DNA from: Saccharomonospora saliphila YIM 90502
GTDB taxonomy: Bacteria; Actinomycetota; Actinomycetes; Mycobacteriales; Pseudonocardiaceae
Direction: 5' to 3'
Length of the DNA: 59,353 bases
Assembly: GCF_000383795.1 (NCBI RefSeq)
Contig: NZ_KB912728.1
Coordinates: 120,326-179,678, forward strand
The position numbers and the translations under genes were made by a program. Under the pieces are notes generated by a model. The model was not told where the DNA came from. It worked only from the letters and a program-made list of their open reading frames with translations, and searched no databases. Shown here in pieces: positions 24,488-33,708 of the stretch; positions within the stretch are counted from its first letter, which is position 1; each line of letters starts with the position of its first letter.

Positions 24488-26005
24488 ATGAGCAGCTACA
24501 TCGGCGCGATCGACCAGGGCACGACCAGCACCCGGTTCATGGTGTTCGACCACGACGGCAACGAGGTCGCGCGCCACCAGCTCGAGCACGAGCAGATCAT
24601 GCCGCGGCCCGGCTGGGTCGAGCACAACCCGACCGAGGTCTGGGAACGCACCCGCGCGGTGATCGAGAGCGCGCTCACGAAGACGGGCCTGCGGGCCGCC
24701 GACCTGGCCGCGGTGGGCCTCACCAACCAGCGGGAGACCACCGTCGTGTGGAACCGGCACACCGGCCGCCCGTACGGCAACGCCATCGTCTGGCAGGACA
24801 CCCGGACCGACCGGATCGCCGCCGCGCTGGACGCGGACGGCCGTGGTGACATCATCCGCCGCAAGGCAGGTCTGCCTCCGGCGACGTACTTCGCCGCGGG
24901 CAAGCTCCAGTGGATCCTCGACAACGTCGACGGTGTCCGCGCCGCGGCCGAGGCGGGTGACGCGGTGTTCGGCACGATGGACACCTGGCTGCTGTGGCAC
25001 CTGACCGGGGGCGTCGACGGCGGGGTGCACGTCACCGACGTCACCAACGCCAGCCGCACCATGCTGATGGACCTCGAGACCCTGGACTGGGACGACGAAC
25101 TGCTGTCCTTCTTCGACATTCCGAGGCTGATGCTGCCGCGGATCCGGCCGTCGGGAAATCCCGCGCTCTACGGTGTCACCAGGGCCGATGGTCCGTTTCA
25201 GGGCGAGGTGAAGCTGGCGGGTGTGCTGGGCGACCAGCAGGCCGCCACCGTCGGCCAGCTGTGCTTCCGTCCCGGCGAAGCCAAGAACACCTACGGCACC
25301 GGGAACTTCCTGCTGCTCAACACCGGGCACGAGCTCGTCCGTTCCGAGCACGGACTGCTCACCACGCTCGCGTACCAGTTCGGTGACGCGAAACCCGTGT
25401 ACGCGCTGGAAGGGTCCATCGCGGTCACCGGCTCGGCCGTGCAGTGGCTGCGCGACCAGCTGGGCATCATCAGCGGCGCCGCGCAGAGCGAGTCGCTGGC
25501 AGCACAGGTGTCCGACAACGGCGGGGTCTACTTCGTCCCGGCGTTCTCCGGGCTGTTCGCCCCGTACTGGCGATCCGACGCGCGGGGAGCCCTGCTCGGC
25601 CTGTCCCGGTACAGCACCAACGCCCACGTCGCGCGGGCGACCCTGGAGGCGATCTGCTACCAGACACGGGACGTGGTCGAGGCCATGACCGCCGACTCGG
25701 GTGTGGAGCTCGGGGTGCTGCGCGTCGACGGCGGGGTCACCGGCAACAAGCTGTGCATGCAGCTGCAGGCCGACATCCTCGGCGTTCCGGTGTCGCGTCC
25801 GGTGGTCGCCGAAACCACCGCGCTGGGCGCCGCCTACGCCGCCGGTCTGTCGGTCGGGTTCTGGAACTCCACCGACGAGCTGGAACGGAACTGGCAGGAG
25901 GACCAGCGGTGGGAACCGGGCTGGACCGACGAGCAGCGTGCCACCGGGTACGCGGGGTGGCAGAAGGCGGTGTCACGGACCGTCGGCTGGATCGACGCCA
26001 ACTGA
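24488..26005 (+). CDS. glpK: glycerol kinase, paralogue 2
   Basis: A 505-residue glycerol kinase with the same landmarks as its divergent paralogue: [60 protein letters not shown] and [18 protein letters not shown] 24488 has AGGAAGG about 9 bases upstream; the in-frame GTG at 24479 directly abuts that box and is less likely. It sits between glpF and glpD in the canonical order, so it is probably the main glycerol kinase of the pathway. Confidence 0.95.
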   Translation: MSSYIGAIDQGTTSTRFMVFDHDGNEVARHQLEHEQIMPRPGWVEHNPTEVWERTRAVIESALTKTGLRAADLAAVGLTNQRETTVVWNRHTGRPYGNAIVWQDTRTDRIAAALDADGRGDIIRRKAGLPPATYFAAGKLQWILDNVDGVRAAAEAGDAVFGTMDTWLLWHLTGGVDGGVHVTDVTNASRTMLMDLETLDWDDELLSFFDIPRLMLPRIRPSGNPALYGVTRADGPFQGEVKLAGVLGDQQAATVGQLCFRPGEAKNTYGTGNFLLLNTGHELVRSEHGLLTTLAYQFGDAKPVYALEGSIAVTGSAVQWLRDQLGIISGAAQSESLAAQVSDNGGVYFVPAFSGLFAPYWRSDARGALLGLSRYSTNAHVARATLEAICYQTRDVVEAMTADSGVELGVLRVDGGVTGNKLCMQLQADILGVPVSRPVVAETTALGAAYAAGLSVGFWNSTDELERNWQEDQRWEPGWTDEQRATGYAGWQKAVSRTVGWIDAN

Positions 26006-26021
26006 TCGAAAGCGAAGGAAC

Positions 26022-27608
26022 ATGATCGTGCGCGAACAACTCAGCGAGCAGCGGGCCCGCACGCGGGCCCTGCTCACCACCGGCCGCTTCGACGTCCTGG
26101 TCGTCGGTGGCGGCATCGTCGGCCTTTCCACCGCGTGGGAGGCGGCCAGGGCCGGGCTGCGCGTCGCGGTGGTCGACAAGGGCGACTTCGCCTCGGCCAC
26201 GTCGAGCGCGTCGTCCAAGCTCGTGCACGGCGGGCTGCGCTACCTGGCGATGGGCAATATCAAGCTGGTCCGCGAAAATCACCGGGAGCGGCGGGCGCTC
26301 GGCACGACCGTCGCACCGCACCACGTGCGGCCGCTGCCCTTCCTGGTGGCGTTGCGTCGCGGCGGCCCGCACGGGCCCGCGACCATCGGGGCGGGCATGC
26401 TCGCCTACACCGCCCTGTCCGGGTTCGCCGACGGTGTCGGCAAACTGCTGTCGCCGCGACGCGCACGCGAGTACGTTCCCGCGCTGCGGGCCGAGAGTCT
26501 CTCGGCGTGCGGGCTGTATCACGACCACCAGATGAACGACGCGAGGCTCGCGGTCACCACGGCGCGGGCCGCCGCCGAGTCCGGTGCCGTGCTGCTCAAC
26601 CACGCCGAGGTGCTCGGCCTGCGCACCGTCCACGGTGCGGTGTCCGGTGTGGACGTCAGGGACGGCACCGATGGCACGGAGTTCGGAATCGAGGCCTCGG
26701 TGGTCGTCAACGCCGCGGGCCCGTGGGTCGACCACCTGCGGCGGATGGAGGACCCTGCCGCGCGGCCCAGCATGCGCCTGTCCAAGGGTACGCACCTCGT
26801 GCTGCGCAGGCACGGCCGGTGGGACGCGGCTGTGACCACCCCGCTCGACGGCGGCCGGGTGTCGTTCGCGATCCCGTGGGAGGACCAGCTGCTGGTGGGC
26901 ACTACCGACGAGGAGTACATGGGTGACCCGGCGGCGCTGCGGCCCTCGGATGCCGACGTCGACCAGATCCTCGGCGAGGCGGGGCTGTCGATCGGGCAGG
27001 AACACCTGCGCCGCAGCGACGTGGTCTACTCGTTCTCCGGGCTGCGGGTGCTGCCCGGCGGCGACGGCGGCACCCAGCACGCCAAGCGGGAGACCGTCGT
27101 CAGCGTCGGCCGTGGCGGCATGGTCAGCATCGCGGGTGGGAAGTGGACGACGTTCCGCGACATCGGGCGCAGGATCCTGGCGCACCTGTCCCCGAGACTC
27201 CCGCAGGCACGGCCCGACACCGGCATCACCCCGCTGCCCGGCGCGGCCAGGCCGGACGCCGTCGAACACGTGCTCGGCAACGCGGCGCCGGAGTTGCCCC
27301 ACGACGTCGCCGCGCACCTGGCCCGCCACTACGGCTCCGTGAGCCACGAGGTGCTGGCCCTCGGTCTCGACGAGCCGGCGCTGCTGGACCGGGTGCATCC
27401 GGACGGCCCCGACATCTGGGCGCAGGTCGTGTATGCCATGGAGCGAGAGTGGGCTTACCAGATCGACGACGTGCTGCGCCGCCGCACGACGCTCACCGTG
27501 CGGGGGCTGGACACGGCCGACATCCGTGCGCGGGTGGCGACGCTGCTCGAACACGGCGGCCCGGTGGCCGGTCGTGTCGACGGGCTCTTCCCGGCCAGTC
27601 ACCCCTAG
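26022..27608 (+). CDS. glpD: aerobic glycerol-3-phosphate dehydrogenase
   Basis: A 528-residue flavoprotein that oxidises glycerol 3-phosphate to dihydroxyacetone phosphate and passes electrons to menaquinone at the inner membrane face. The FAD dinucleotide fold is at residues about 23-60 (VLVVGGGIVGLSTAWEAA), followed by the family signature SSKLVHGGLRYLAMGN. Later blocks are VVNAAGPWVD, LLVGTTDEEYMGDP and FSGLRVLPGG. The C-terminal GlpD domain has EWAYQIDDVLRRRTTLTVRG. ATG 26022 follows AAGGAA. Last gene of the glpF-glpK-glpD operon. Confidence 0.95.
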   Translation: MIVREQLSEQRARTRALLTTGRFDVLVVGGGIVGLSTAWEAARAGLRVAVVDKGDFASATSSASSKLVHGGLRYLAMGNIKLVRENHRERRALGTTVAPHHVRPLPFLVALRRGGPHGPATIGAGMLAYTALSGFADGVGKLLSPRRAREYVPALRAESLSACGLYHDHQMNDARLAVTTARAAAESGAVLLNHAEVLGLRTVHGAVSGVDVRDGTDGTEFGIEASVVVNAAGPWVDHLRRMEDPAARPSMRLSKGTHLVLRRHGRWDAAVTTPLDGGRVSFAIPWEDQLLVGTTDEEYMGDPAALRPSDADVDQILGEAGLSIGQEHLRRSDVVYSFSGLRVLPGGDGGTQHAKRETVVSVGRGGMVSIAGGKWTTFRDIGRRILAHLSPRLPQARPDTGITPLPGAARPDAVEHVLGNAAPELPHDVAAHLARHYGSVSHEVLALGLDEPALLDRVHPDGPDIWAQVVYAMEREWAYQIDDVLRRRTTLTVRGLDTADIRARVATLLEHGGPVAGRVDGLFPASHP

Positions 27609-27928
27609 TGAGTGAGCCAGCGGGGGGCGCGGCGCTGTGCTTTCGCTCGTCGGTTCACCGGAGTCCGAACGTGACCCCGGCTGACGATCCTGCCTCTGGA
27701 GGCCGTGATCGCGGCCATCACCACCGACGACGACCCGCGGACCGACGGCGCGGACCGCGGGTCTCCGGCCACGGCCGCCGTCACACTTCCGGTGTGTCGG
27801 GCGGACCTCGCCGAGCTGACCGATGGCGAACGCCGGTTGATGGCCGAATGGCTCGACAGAATCGCGCAGACGCGCACCTGACGACGCGCCGGCGAGCCCA
27901 GCCAGAGCCGGGAGGGGACTGACTCCGG
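27609..27928 (+). other. gene remnant downstream of glpD
   Basis: One plus-strand frame (about 27,687-27,881) reads like the end of a small protein: LPLEAVIAAITTDDDPRTDG, then VCRADLAELTDGERRLMAEW, ending at TGA 27879-27881. The upstream part in another frame does not continue it convincingly and there is no ribosome binding site. It may be the C-terminus of a lost small gene; the family is not recognised. Confidence 0.25.
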
Positions 27929-28771
27929 TCACGCGGCCTCGGGAATGATCCGCCTGCCGAACGCGGCCTCGGTGACCGGTGCCCATTCCCGCCAGACCCG
28001 CAGTCGGTCGGCGTAGATCTCCTCGATCTCGGGGAGTGTATGCCCGAGGACGATCCGCGGGGGAGGGTTCTCGGCGTCGACGATCGTGAGGATCGCCTCC
28101 GCGGTGGCTTCCGGGTCGCCGAGGACCCACTCCTTGGCGGTCGCTTCCCGAACGCCGACGTAATCGGGGTGGTGCTCGGTGGTCCGCAGGCTCTTGCTCC
28201 CGGCGAACTCCGTGGCATAGGGGCCCGGCTCGACCGCGGTCACGTGAATCCCGAACGAAGCGACCTCCTGGACGAGCGAGTCGGACAGGCCCTCCACCGC
28301 CCACTTGGAGGCGTGATAGGCGCCGATGCCGGGATAAGCGCGTACGCCGCCCTCGCTCGTGACCTGCAGAATGTGGCCGGAACGCTGGGCCCGCAGAACG
28401 GGCAGGACCGCCTGGGTCACCCAGACGGCGCCGAAGAAGTTGGTCTCCATCTGCTCGCGCAGCTCGGTCTCGGTGAGTTCCTCGACCATGCCGAAGAGTC
28501 CGTAACCGGCGTTGTTGACGACGACGTCGAGGCGGCCGAACCGGTCGACGGCATGCTCGACGGCGCGAGACACCGCGGCCCGGTCGGTGACGTCGAGGGC
28601 CAGTGGCAGGACCGCGTCCCCGAATCGCTCCGTCAGCGACTCGAGTGCGGTGAGGTCGCGGGCCGTCGCCGCGACCCGGTCGCCACGCTCCAGCGCGGCT
28701 TCCGTCCAGAGACGGCCGAAGCCCCGTGAGGCGCCGGTGATGAACCAGGTCTTGTGATCAGGAGGGGACAT
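27929..28771 (-). CDS. short-chain dehydrogenase/reductase
   Basis: A 280-residue classical-type SDR. It has the NADP-binding TGASRGFG near residue 12, DVTD, the NNAGYG motif near 85, the catalytic YHASK near 155, and the PGPYATEF segment that follows it. The ATG at 28769-28771 has AAAGGAAC upstream. It is divergent from a LysR regulator with a palindrome between them, so it is likely that regulator's target. The substrate cannot be told from sequence. Confidence 0.9.
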   Translation of the reverse strand: MSPPDHKTWFITGASRGFGRLWTEAALERGDRVAATARDLTALESLTERFGDAVLPLALDVTDRAAVSRAVEHAVDRFGRLDVVVNNAGYGLFGMVEELTETELREQMETNFFGAVWVTQAVLPVLRAQRSGHILQVTSEGGVRAYPGIGAYHASKWAVEGLSDSLVQEVASFGIHVTAVEPGPYATEFAGSKSLRTTEHHPDYVGVREATAKEWVLGDPEATAEAILTIVDAENPPPRIVLGHTLPEIEEIYADRLRVWREWAPVTEAAFGRRIIPEAA

Positions 28772-28859
28772 CCGCGTTGTTCCTTTCGTGGTGTTGCCTT
28801 CGTGGCTCCAGCATCGTGGCGGCTCAGGCATTCCACAAACGAATCTTTCGCATGTATGA

Positions 28860-28876
28860 CATGCGTGGTACGCATG
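28860..28876. promoter_or_regulatory. LysR operator candidate
   Basis: CATGCGT and ACGCATG form perfect 7-base arms around GGT in the short space between the divergent SDR and LysR genes. A related half (GCATGTATGACATGC) overlaps on the left. The position, just before the LysR start, fits autoregulation plus control of the SDR gene. Confidence 0.55.
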
Positions 28877-28891
28877 TCTAGGGTGGAGCTC

Positions 28892-29794
28892 ATGGCCGAG
28901 TTCACCGTTCCCGCCTTGCGTGTCGTCCATGCTGTCGTCGGCACCGGGTCTTTCACCGCCGCGGCCGACCTCCTCGGATACACCCAGTCGGCGATCTCTC
29001 GGCAGGTGGCGGCCGCGGAGTCGGCCGCGGGGATGCCCTTGTTCGTGCGTAAGGCCCGGGGAGTGGAGGCCACCCGTGCCGGCGAGGCGGTCGCACGGCG
29101 GGCGGCCGCTGTGCTGGCCGAGCTCGATGCGGCAGACCGCGAGCTCGCCATGCTTTCCGACACACTCGCCGAGCAGGTGATCCTCGGTGCCTTCCCGACC
29201 GCCACCTGGTCGCTCGTGCCCAGGACGGTGGCGGCGCTCAGAAGCGAGCATCCCGCACTGGTCGTCGAGCTGCACGAGGCGTCCACACCGGCGCTCGTGC
29301 GCCAGGTGAGCGCCGGAGGAGTCGATGTCGCCGTGATCGCCGTCGGCCAGGGTCTGCCTGCCTACGACCTGCGTGGCCTACGGACCGTGCGTCTGACGAC
29401 CGGCGGCAGCGGCGTCGTCGCCATACCGCGAGGCCACCGCTTGGCCGGCCGGTCGCAGGTCACGGTCGACGACCTGGCCGGCGAGTCCTGGATCGCCGGT
29501 GCGGGTTTGCGGGGCGACCCCCAGTTCGGCGCCTGGCCCACGTTGCCACAGCCCCGGATCGCCTATCGCATCCACAACTGGAACGCCAGGCTCGGCTTCG
29601 TCGCTGCCGGGCTCGGCATCACGACCGTTCCCGAGATCGCCGTTCCCGGGCTCCCTGCCGAGGTCGACACCGTCGGGGTTCACGACCCGTCGTGGTCCGG
29701 GCGGACCACGACGGCTGTGACCAAGTTTGAGCCGACGGCGGGGCAGCGTGCCGTGGTGGCGGCTCTGCGCGATGCGGTCACCGGTGCTGGGTGA
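28892..29794 (+). CDS. LysR-family transcriptional regulator
   Basis: A 300-residue LysR-type regulator. The N-terminal winged helix shows GSFTAAADLLGYTQSAISRQ, and the C-terminal periplasmic-binding-like effector domain starts near residue 90 (ILGAFPTATWSLVP). ATG 28892 is chosen by comparison with the family's usual N-terminus; in-frame GTG 28883 and ATG 28874 are alternatives, and the purine box GGTGGAG favours no single one. Divergent from the SDR gene. Confidence 0.88.
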   Translation: MAEFTVPALRVVHAVVGTGSFTAAADLLGYTQSAISRQVAAAESAAGMPLFVRKARGVEATRAGEAVARRAAAVLAELDAADRELAMLSDTLAEQVILGAFPTATWSLVPRTVAALRSEHPALVVELHEASTPALVRQVSAGGVDVAVIAVGQGLPAYDLRGLRTVRLTTGGSGVVAIPRGHRLAGRSQVTVDDLAGESWIAGAGLRGDPQFGAWPTLPQPRIAYRIHNWNARLGFVAAGLGITTVPEIAVPGLPAEVDTVGVHDPSWSGRTTTAVTKFEPTAGQRAVVAALRDAVTGAG

Positions 29795-29867
29795 AGCGTG
29801 TCGGTCGTGGTATCAGTTCACGCGGAGCGTGTGGGCCGGGTTCATCCGGTGCAACGGAGCAGACGGT

Positions 29868-30002
29868 TACGGCGAGGGCGACCCGGCTGTTCGGCGGGCT
29901 GCTGTCGACGATCGTGTCGGCGTCCGAGGACGACCGTGAAGCCTGGTCGCCGAGTCGGAGCAGGTCCTCGTCGGCTACCTGGAGAAGGCTCTGCCCGCGT
30001 GA
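29868..30002 (+). pseudogene. TetR-type regulator C-terminal remnant
   Basis: Two frames joined by one shift read ARATRLFGGLLSTIVSASED, DREA and then LVAESEQVLVGYLEKALPA followed by TGA, which looks like the last helices of a TetR regulator. No DNA-binding part or start precedes it. The adjacent reductase gene is probably its former neighbour. Confidence 0.4.
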
Positions 30003-30085
30003 CGGCCCGCGTTCGGGTGTTGACGTCGTGGCGTGCCGCCGCGGAGCCGCGATGATTTTCCCTCGTTCTGGCACTCTGTACCACT

Positions 30086-30652
30086 ATGGGAAAGCTGACC
30101 TATGGCATGAACGTCTCGGTGGACGGCTACATCGCCGACGCGAACGGCGACCTCGGGTGGAGCGTGCCGGACGACGAATTGCATCAGTACTGGAACGACC
30201 GGACCAGGGACGTCGCGCTGTCGCTGTACGGGCGGAAGCTGTACGAGCTGATGGCGGCCCACTGGCCGACCGCAGGCCAGGCACCCGGCGTGCCCCCGGT
30301 GGAGGCCGAGTATGCCCGGCTGTGGCTCGCGACGCCGAAGGTGGTTTTCTCGCGGACCCTGGAGTCGGTCGACTGGAACTCCCGGTTGGAGCGGGGTGAT
30401 GTGGTCGAGGTGGCGAGGAGGCTCAAGGCCGAGACCGACGGCCTGATGGAGGTGGGTGGCGCCACGCTCGCCGCGACCCTGGTCAGGGCCGGTCTCGTGG
30501 ACGAGTTCCACGTACTGGTGACGCCGGTCGCGATCGGCGGCGGCATACCGTTTTTCCCGTCACTGGACAAGTGGCTGAAGCTGGAGCTGGTGGAGAACCG
30601 CACCTTCGAGTCGGGCGCGGTCCTCCTGCGCTACGAGCCCGTACGCGGCTAG
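30086..30652 (+). CDS. dihydrofolate-reductase-fold (RibD C-terminal-like) reductase
   Basis: A 188-residue protein of the YwjB/YyaP type. It starts with MGKLTYGMNVSVDGYIADAN, then has YGRKLYELMAAHW, KVVFSRTLESVDW, and MEVGGATLAATLVRAGLVDE, the NADPH-binding block, followed by VTPVAIGGGIPFF. Most such proteins in actinomycetes have unknown substrates and are not true folate enzymes. A TetR remnant lies directly upstream. Confidence 0.85.
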   Translation: MGKLTYGMNVSVDGYIADANGDLGWSVPDDELHQYWNDRTRDVALSLYGRKLYELMAAHWPTAGQAPGVPPVEAEYARLWLATPKVVFSRTLESVDWNSRLERGDVVEVARRLKAETDGLMEVGGATLAATLVRAGLVDEFHVLVTPVAIGGGIPFFPSLDKWLKLELVENRTFESGAVLLRYEPVRG

Positions 30653-30685
30653 GTTCACCTCCTTGAGTAGCGGCTTGAAGTGATT

Positions 30686-30952
30686 TCAATAGGCCGTCGG
30701 CTCACCGAGTAGCGAGAGAGAGGGCGAGGAGAGCCAGGCGTCGAGCTGTGCGGTTGCTTGTTCTCGTGTGCTCGGCGGGTCGTAGATCGTCGGATGCGTG
30801 CTGATGGCGTAGAACTCGTGCAGGCAGGGCCAGGGGATCGCCCACGCCGATCGGCCTTCCGCGAGTGTCCTTACGTGTTGCGCGGCCGGTCGATGGAACT
30901 CTGTGTCACGTCGATGTGCGTAGACGAGGATGTTGGTGTCGAGGGCGATCAT
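30686..30952 (-). pseudogene. VapC-type PIN toxin, C-terminally truncated
   Basis: From ATG 30950-30952 the first 85 residues match VapC ribonuclease toxins: MIALDTNILVYAHRRD (first catalytic Asp), AWAIPWPCLHEFYAI (catalytic Glu) and WLSSPSLSLLGE. Full VapC toxins have about 130 residues with two further acidic residues (usually in HDARIAA and TADRDF). Here the frame ends after 88 residues, so the active site is incomplete. The start overlaps the antitoxin stop as ATGA, the usual vapBC coupling. Confidence 0.75.
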
Positions 30953-31165
30953 GCGGGGTGCGGGTAGATCGCGTCCCGGATGTCGTCCCAGCGTGCCCCG
31001 CGGAAGGCCGGTTGCAGGCCCCGACCGTCGACGCTGGCGTCGGGAAGCTCGAACGGCGCTTCGCTGGTGCGCTGCTGGACGACGGTGCGGAGGCCGGTCT
31101 CGGGCAATATCCGACCTGCCGTTCCGGATGCTGCCTGGCTGAACCGGCTCTTGGCTCGTCGCGGT
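30949..31165 (-). pseudogene. VapB-type antitoxin, C-terminal remnant
   Basis: The minus-strand frame ending at TGA 30949-30951 reads PFELPDASVDGRGLQPAFRG followed by ARWDDIRDAIY, matching the toxin-wrapping C-terminal tail of VapB-like antitoxins. No ATG or GTG start exists after the upstream in-frame stop near 31,165, and the N-terminal DNA-binding part is unrecognisable. The antitoxin has lost its N-terminus and the toxin its C-terminus. Confidence 0.6.
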
Positions 31166-31643
31166 GTCGAGTGTCAACCTCGGCCTGGTCCGGTAAAAGG
31201 GTAAGCCGTGCTTTCTCCCCTGCGGCGTTCGCGGCCTCGACTCCTAACTCGCCAGGATGGAGACCACAGTCGCGCTCGGCGTCCTGGCCGGTCGCACAAC
31301 GGAGTTCACTCCGGCGACGGAAGAGCTGAACTACTACGACGCGCCTGGGATCTCTTGCCTTCGCGGACTTTCCGTGTCCTACCGCCGTGCCGAGCGCTGA
31401 AGAGACCGAGCCTCCACCACCGGACATCGGGCGTTCGACGACCACGCGGTGTACGACTACCGCCGCAAAGGACCGTCACGGAACGACTGACCGAGCTCAT
31501 GCTCGCGCGATGGACACGGGATCGGGCGACCGGCTGCTCGACGCGCGATGGTGAGTTGAACACCACAGCCCGTTCTGCGGTTGTCGTCGGGCTGAGCGTG
31601 GGGCCCGTCACCGTCTCGGTCGCGGGCCCCACGACTTCCCCGT
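31166..31643. other. region without a supportable gene
   Basis: Frames here are short and overlapping. One plus-strand piece (about 31,260-31,400) gives TEFTPATEELNYYDAPGISC and another gives FDDHAVYDYRRKGPSRND, which look protein-like but are separated by stops and match no family I can name. It may be a decayed gene. Confidence 0.25.
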
Positions 31644-32054
31644 TCAGCCCTCCGCGTGGTCGGGAGTGTCCGAGCCGCCGTACGGGTTCTGCATCAGCGC
31701 CAGCACCGCACCCGCGGGATCCTTGACGAGCGCGAATCCGCCGGGGCCGAACCCGTTCGGCGCCTGCAGTACTTCACCGCCCTGGGCTGTGACCCGGTCC
31801 ATGCTCGCGGAGAGATCGCCGACAGCGATGTAGGTGATCCATTGCGGCGGGAGGTCCGCGTTCTCGGCTTTCGCATGGCACACACCGGCCACCGGTGTGC
31901 CGTCCGGGGTCAGCATCATGTAGTCGTCGTACTCGCCCATACTCAGCGATTCGGGCTTCCAGCCGACGACGTTGGCGTAGAAGTCCCGTACAGCCGGTGC
32001 GTCCCGCACCGTGAGGTCGAAGCCGACGATGGTGCCGATGGTGCCGTCCGTCAT
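31644..32054 (-). CDS. VOC-family (glyoxalase-like) protein
   Basis: A 136-residue protein with two beta-alpha-beta-beta-beta units of the vicinal oxygen chelate fold: TIVGFDLTVRDAPAVRDFYAN, LTPDGTPVAGVCHA, and GGEVLQAPNGFGPGGFALVKDPAGAVLALMQ. The metal-binding His/Glu set is not complete, so it may bind a ligand rather than catalyse. The start is ATG 32052-32054. Substrate unknown. Confidence 0.85.
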   Translation of the reverse strand: MTDGTIGTIVGFDLTVRDAPAVRDFYANVVGWKPESLSMGEYDDYMMLTPDGTPVAGVCHAKAENADLPPQWITYIAVGDLSASMDRVTAQGGEVLQAPNGFGPGGFALVKDPAGAVLALMQNPYGGSDTPDHAEG

Positions 32055-32577
32055 GGTGTCGCGCCTTTCGGGTCGTACCGCGTCCCGGACGCGGTGGTGG
32101 GTGTTGCGAGTGTGTTCGGGCCACCAGGACGACCACTGTCGGTCGAGCCGGTCGGACTCTTCGGTGCCGAGCCCGTCGGTGTCCCGGCCGTGCCACTAGT
32201 GCAGCACGGACCGGTCCCGCAGGGCGGCCCGCGCTAGGCGTCCTTGATCGAAGCGGTGATCGTGACCTCGCTCCGGGGCGGAACGTCGTTCGTCGTTGTA
32301 CCTCCTCGTCGCCGGATCGCCCCGGTGTCGACGGTGCGGGGTGACCATTCACCACCTTCCGATACCGCCGACGGCCCGCGCTACCTCGACGAGGTGTGCG
32401 GCCGCGTACTGGTGAAACCGTTCGTCGACACTCACGTCGTAGTTCATCACCGCGCGATCGACGACGGTCCGTCAATCCTCAGGCAGGGGGGCAGGCGAGT
32501 GAATCAAGCGATTGTCGACCGAAGTGTTGCTGGTCCGAGTCTGTGGATGACGACACCGCCGTCATCGCGCCGCCTCC
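32055..32577 (-). other. intergenic region with possible gene remnants
   Basis: The minus strand gives two protein-like pieces without proper starts: MNYDVSVDERFHQYAAAHLV followed by EVARAVGGIGRW and a stop (about 32,325-32,440), and NDVPPRSEVTITASIKDA and a stop near 32,235. Just before the VOC gene, another frame gives RLDRQWSSWWPEHTRNTHH. They may be debris of one or two small genes. I see no clear promoter. Confidence 0.25.
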
Positions 32578-33543
32578 TCAGGGTGCGGGCTGGCGTCCCG
32601 GGGTGTCGCGTGGAATCCGGGCAGGCACCTCGTGGTCGAGCGCGATGAGGGCGGCGCCGACCACACCTGCCCGGGATCCGAGCGCGGCGGTGAGCAGCGG
32701 TGGCACCGGCACGGTGTTCGCGCGGGTACGCAGCCGGTCCTCCACGGGATCGAGTAAGGCGCGGCCTGCCATGGCCAGCCCGCCGCCGAGCACGATGCCG
32801 CCGGGCGCCAACAGCGCGGTCGCGGCGAGCAAGCCGTCGCCGAGTGCCTCGGCCGCTTCGTCCCACACCGCGTCCGCCGCGGGGTCCTTGCCACGCAGCG
32901 CGACGACGTCCTCGGCGCCGCGGACCGGGCGTCCCGAGAGCTCGGTGTAGGCGCGTGCGACCGCCGCGGCTGAGGCCACCGCTTCCAGGCACCCGCGGAC
33001 ACCGCAACCGCACAGCGGTCCGGCGGGCCGGACAACCACATGACCGAGCTCGCCCGCTTGGCCGGACGTGCCGACGACGCGCCTGCCGTGCACGTAGCTC
33101 ACGGCGCCGATCCCGGTGCCGACGAAAACCACGACCGGATCGACCAGGTCTCGCGCCGCGCCGCGCTGCCGCTCCGCCTCGGCTGCGACCGTGACGTCGT
33201 GACCAAGACGGACCGGCAGGCCCAAACGCCGCGACACCGGCTCGACAATGGGCTCGTCGCGGAGGTCGAGGTTCGCAGCGAAAACGCTGGTGCCGGCCAC
33301 GGTATCCACGATCCCCGGCAGCGCCAGTCCGGCGGCGGACACGGCGGCACGTCGGTCCGGTTCCAACGTGGCGAGCAGCGTAGTCCCAACCTCGGCGATC
33401 GCGTCAACCAGCGCAGCCCCGCGGGGAGTCGGTGCCCGTGTGCTGGCCCAGGGCCGCAGGTCGGGTCCCACCACCTCGGCCTTGGTCGTCGTACCGCCGA
33501 TGTCGAAGGCGAGAACGGCGCCGCCCGGAGTTCTTTCGTCCAC
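32578..33543 (-). CDS. ROK-family sugar kinase
   Basis: A 321-residue kinase of the ROK family, like glucokinase. It has the phosphate loop AFDIGGTTTKAEVVG, FVGTGIGAVSYVHGR, the ROK zinc motif CGCGVRGCLEAVAS, the catalytic region ELGHVVV and a C-terminal LGSRAGVVGAALIAL. GTG 33541-33543 is the likely start. Unlike the regulator at 34803 it has no DNA-binding domain. It probably phosphorylates a hexose or keto-sugar from the pathway encoded by the next 13 kb. Confidence 0.88.
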   Translation of the reverse strand: MDERTPGGAVLAFDIGGTTTKAEVVGPDLRPWASTRAPTPRGAALVDAIAEVGTTLLATLEPDRRAAVSAAGLALPGIVDTVAGTSVFAANLDLRDEPIVEPVSRRLGLPVRLGHDVTVAAEAERQRGAARDLVDPVVVFVGTGIGAVSYVHGRRVVGTSGQAGELGHVVVRPAGPLCGCGVRGCLEAVASAAAVARAYTELSGRPVRGAEDVVALRGKDPAADAVWDEAAEALGDGLLAATALLAPGGIVLGGGLAMAGRALLDPVEDRLRTRANTVPVPPLLTAALGSRAGVVGAALIALDHEVPARIPRDTPGRQPAP

Positions 33544-33708
33544 AGTGTCAGCCTGTCACTGGACGTTCAGCAGCGGATGTCCTCGCCGTCAGCACGGTAA
33601 GCACCTCGTGCATGACGCTGTTCACCGGTTCCTGGGGCTGGATCCAGCACACCATCCGCTCCCGCCACTGGTTTTCACCACTGTGTTGCTTACCCCGGTC
33701 GGGTCGCG

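Noticed and set aside
23438-25627. A 729-codon frame opposite glpF/glpK
   Set aside because: Antisense shadow; glpF and glpK are unmistakable on the plus strand.
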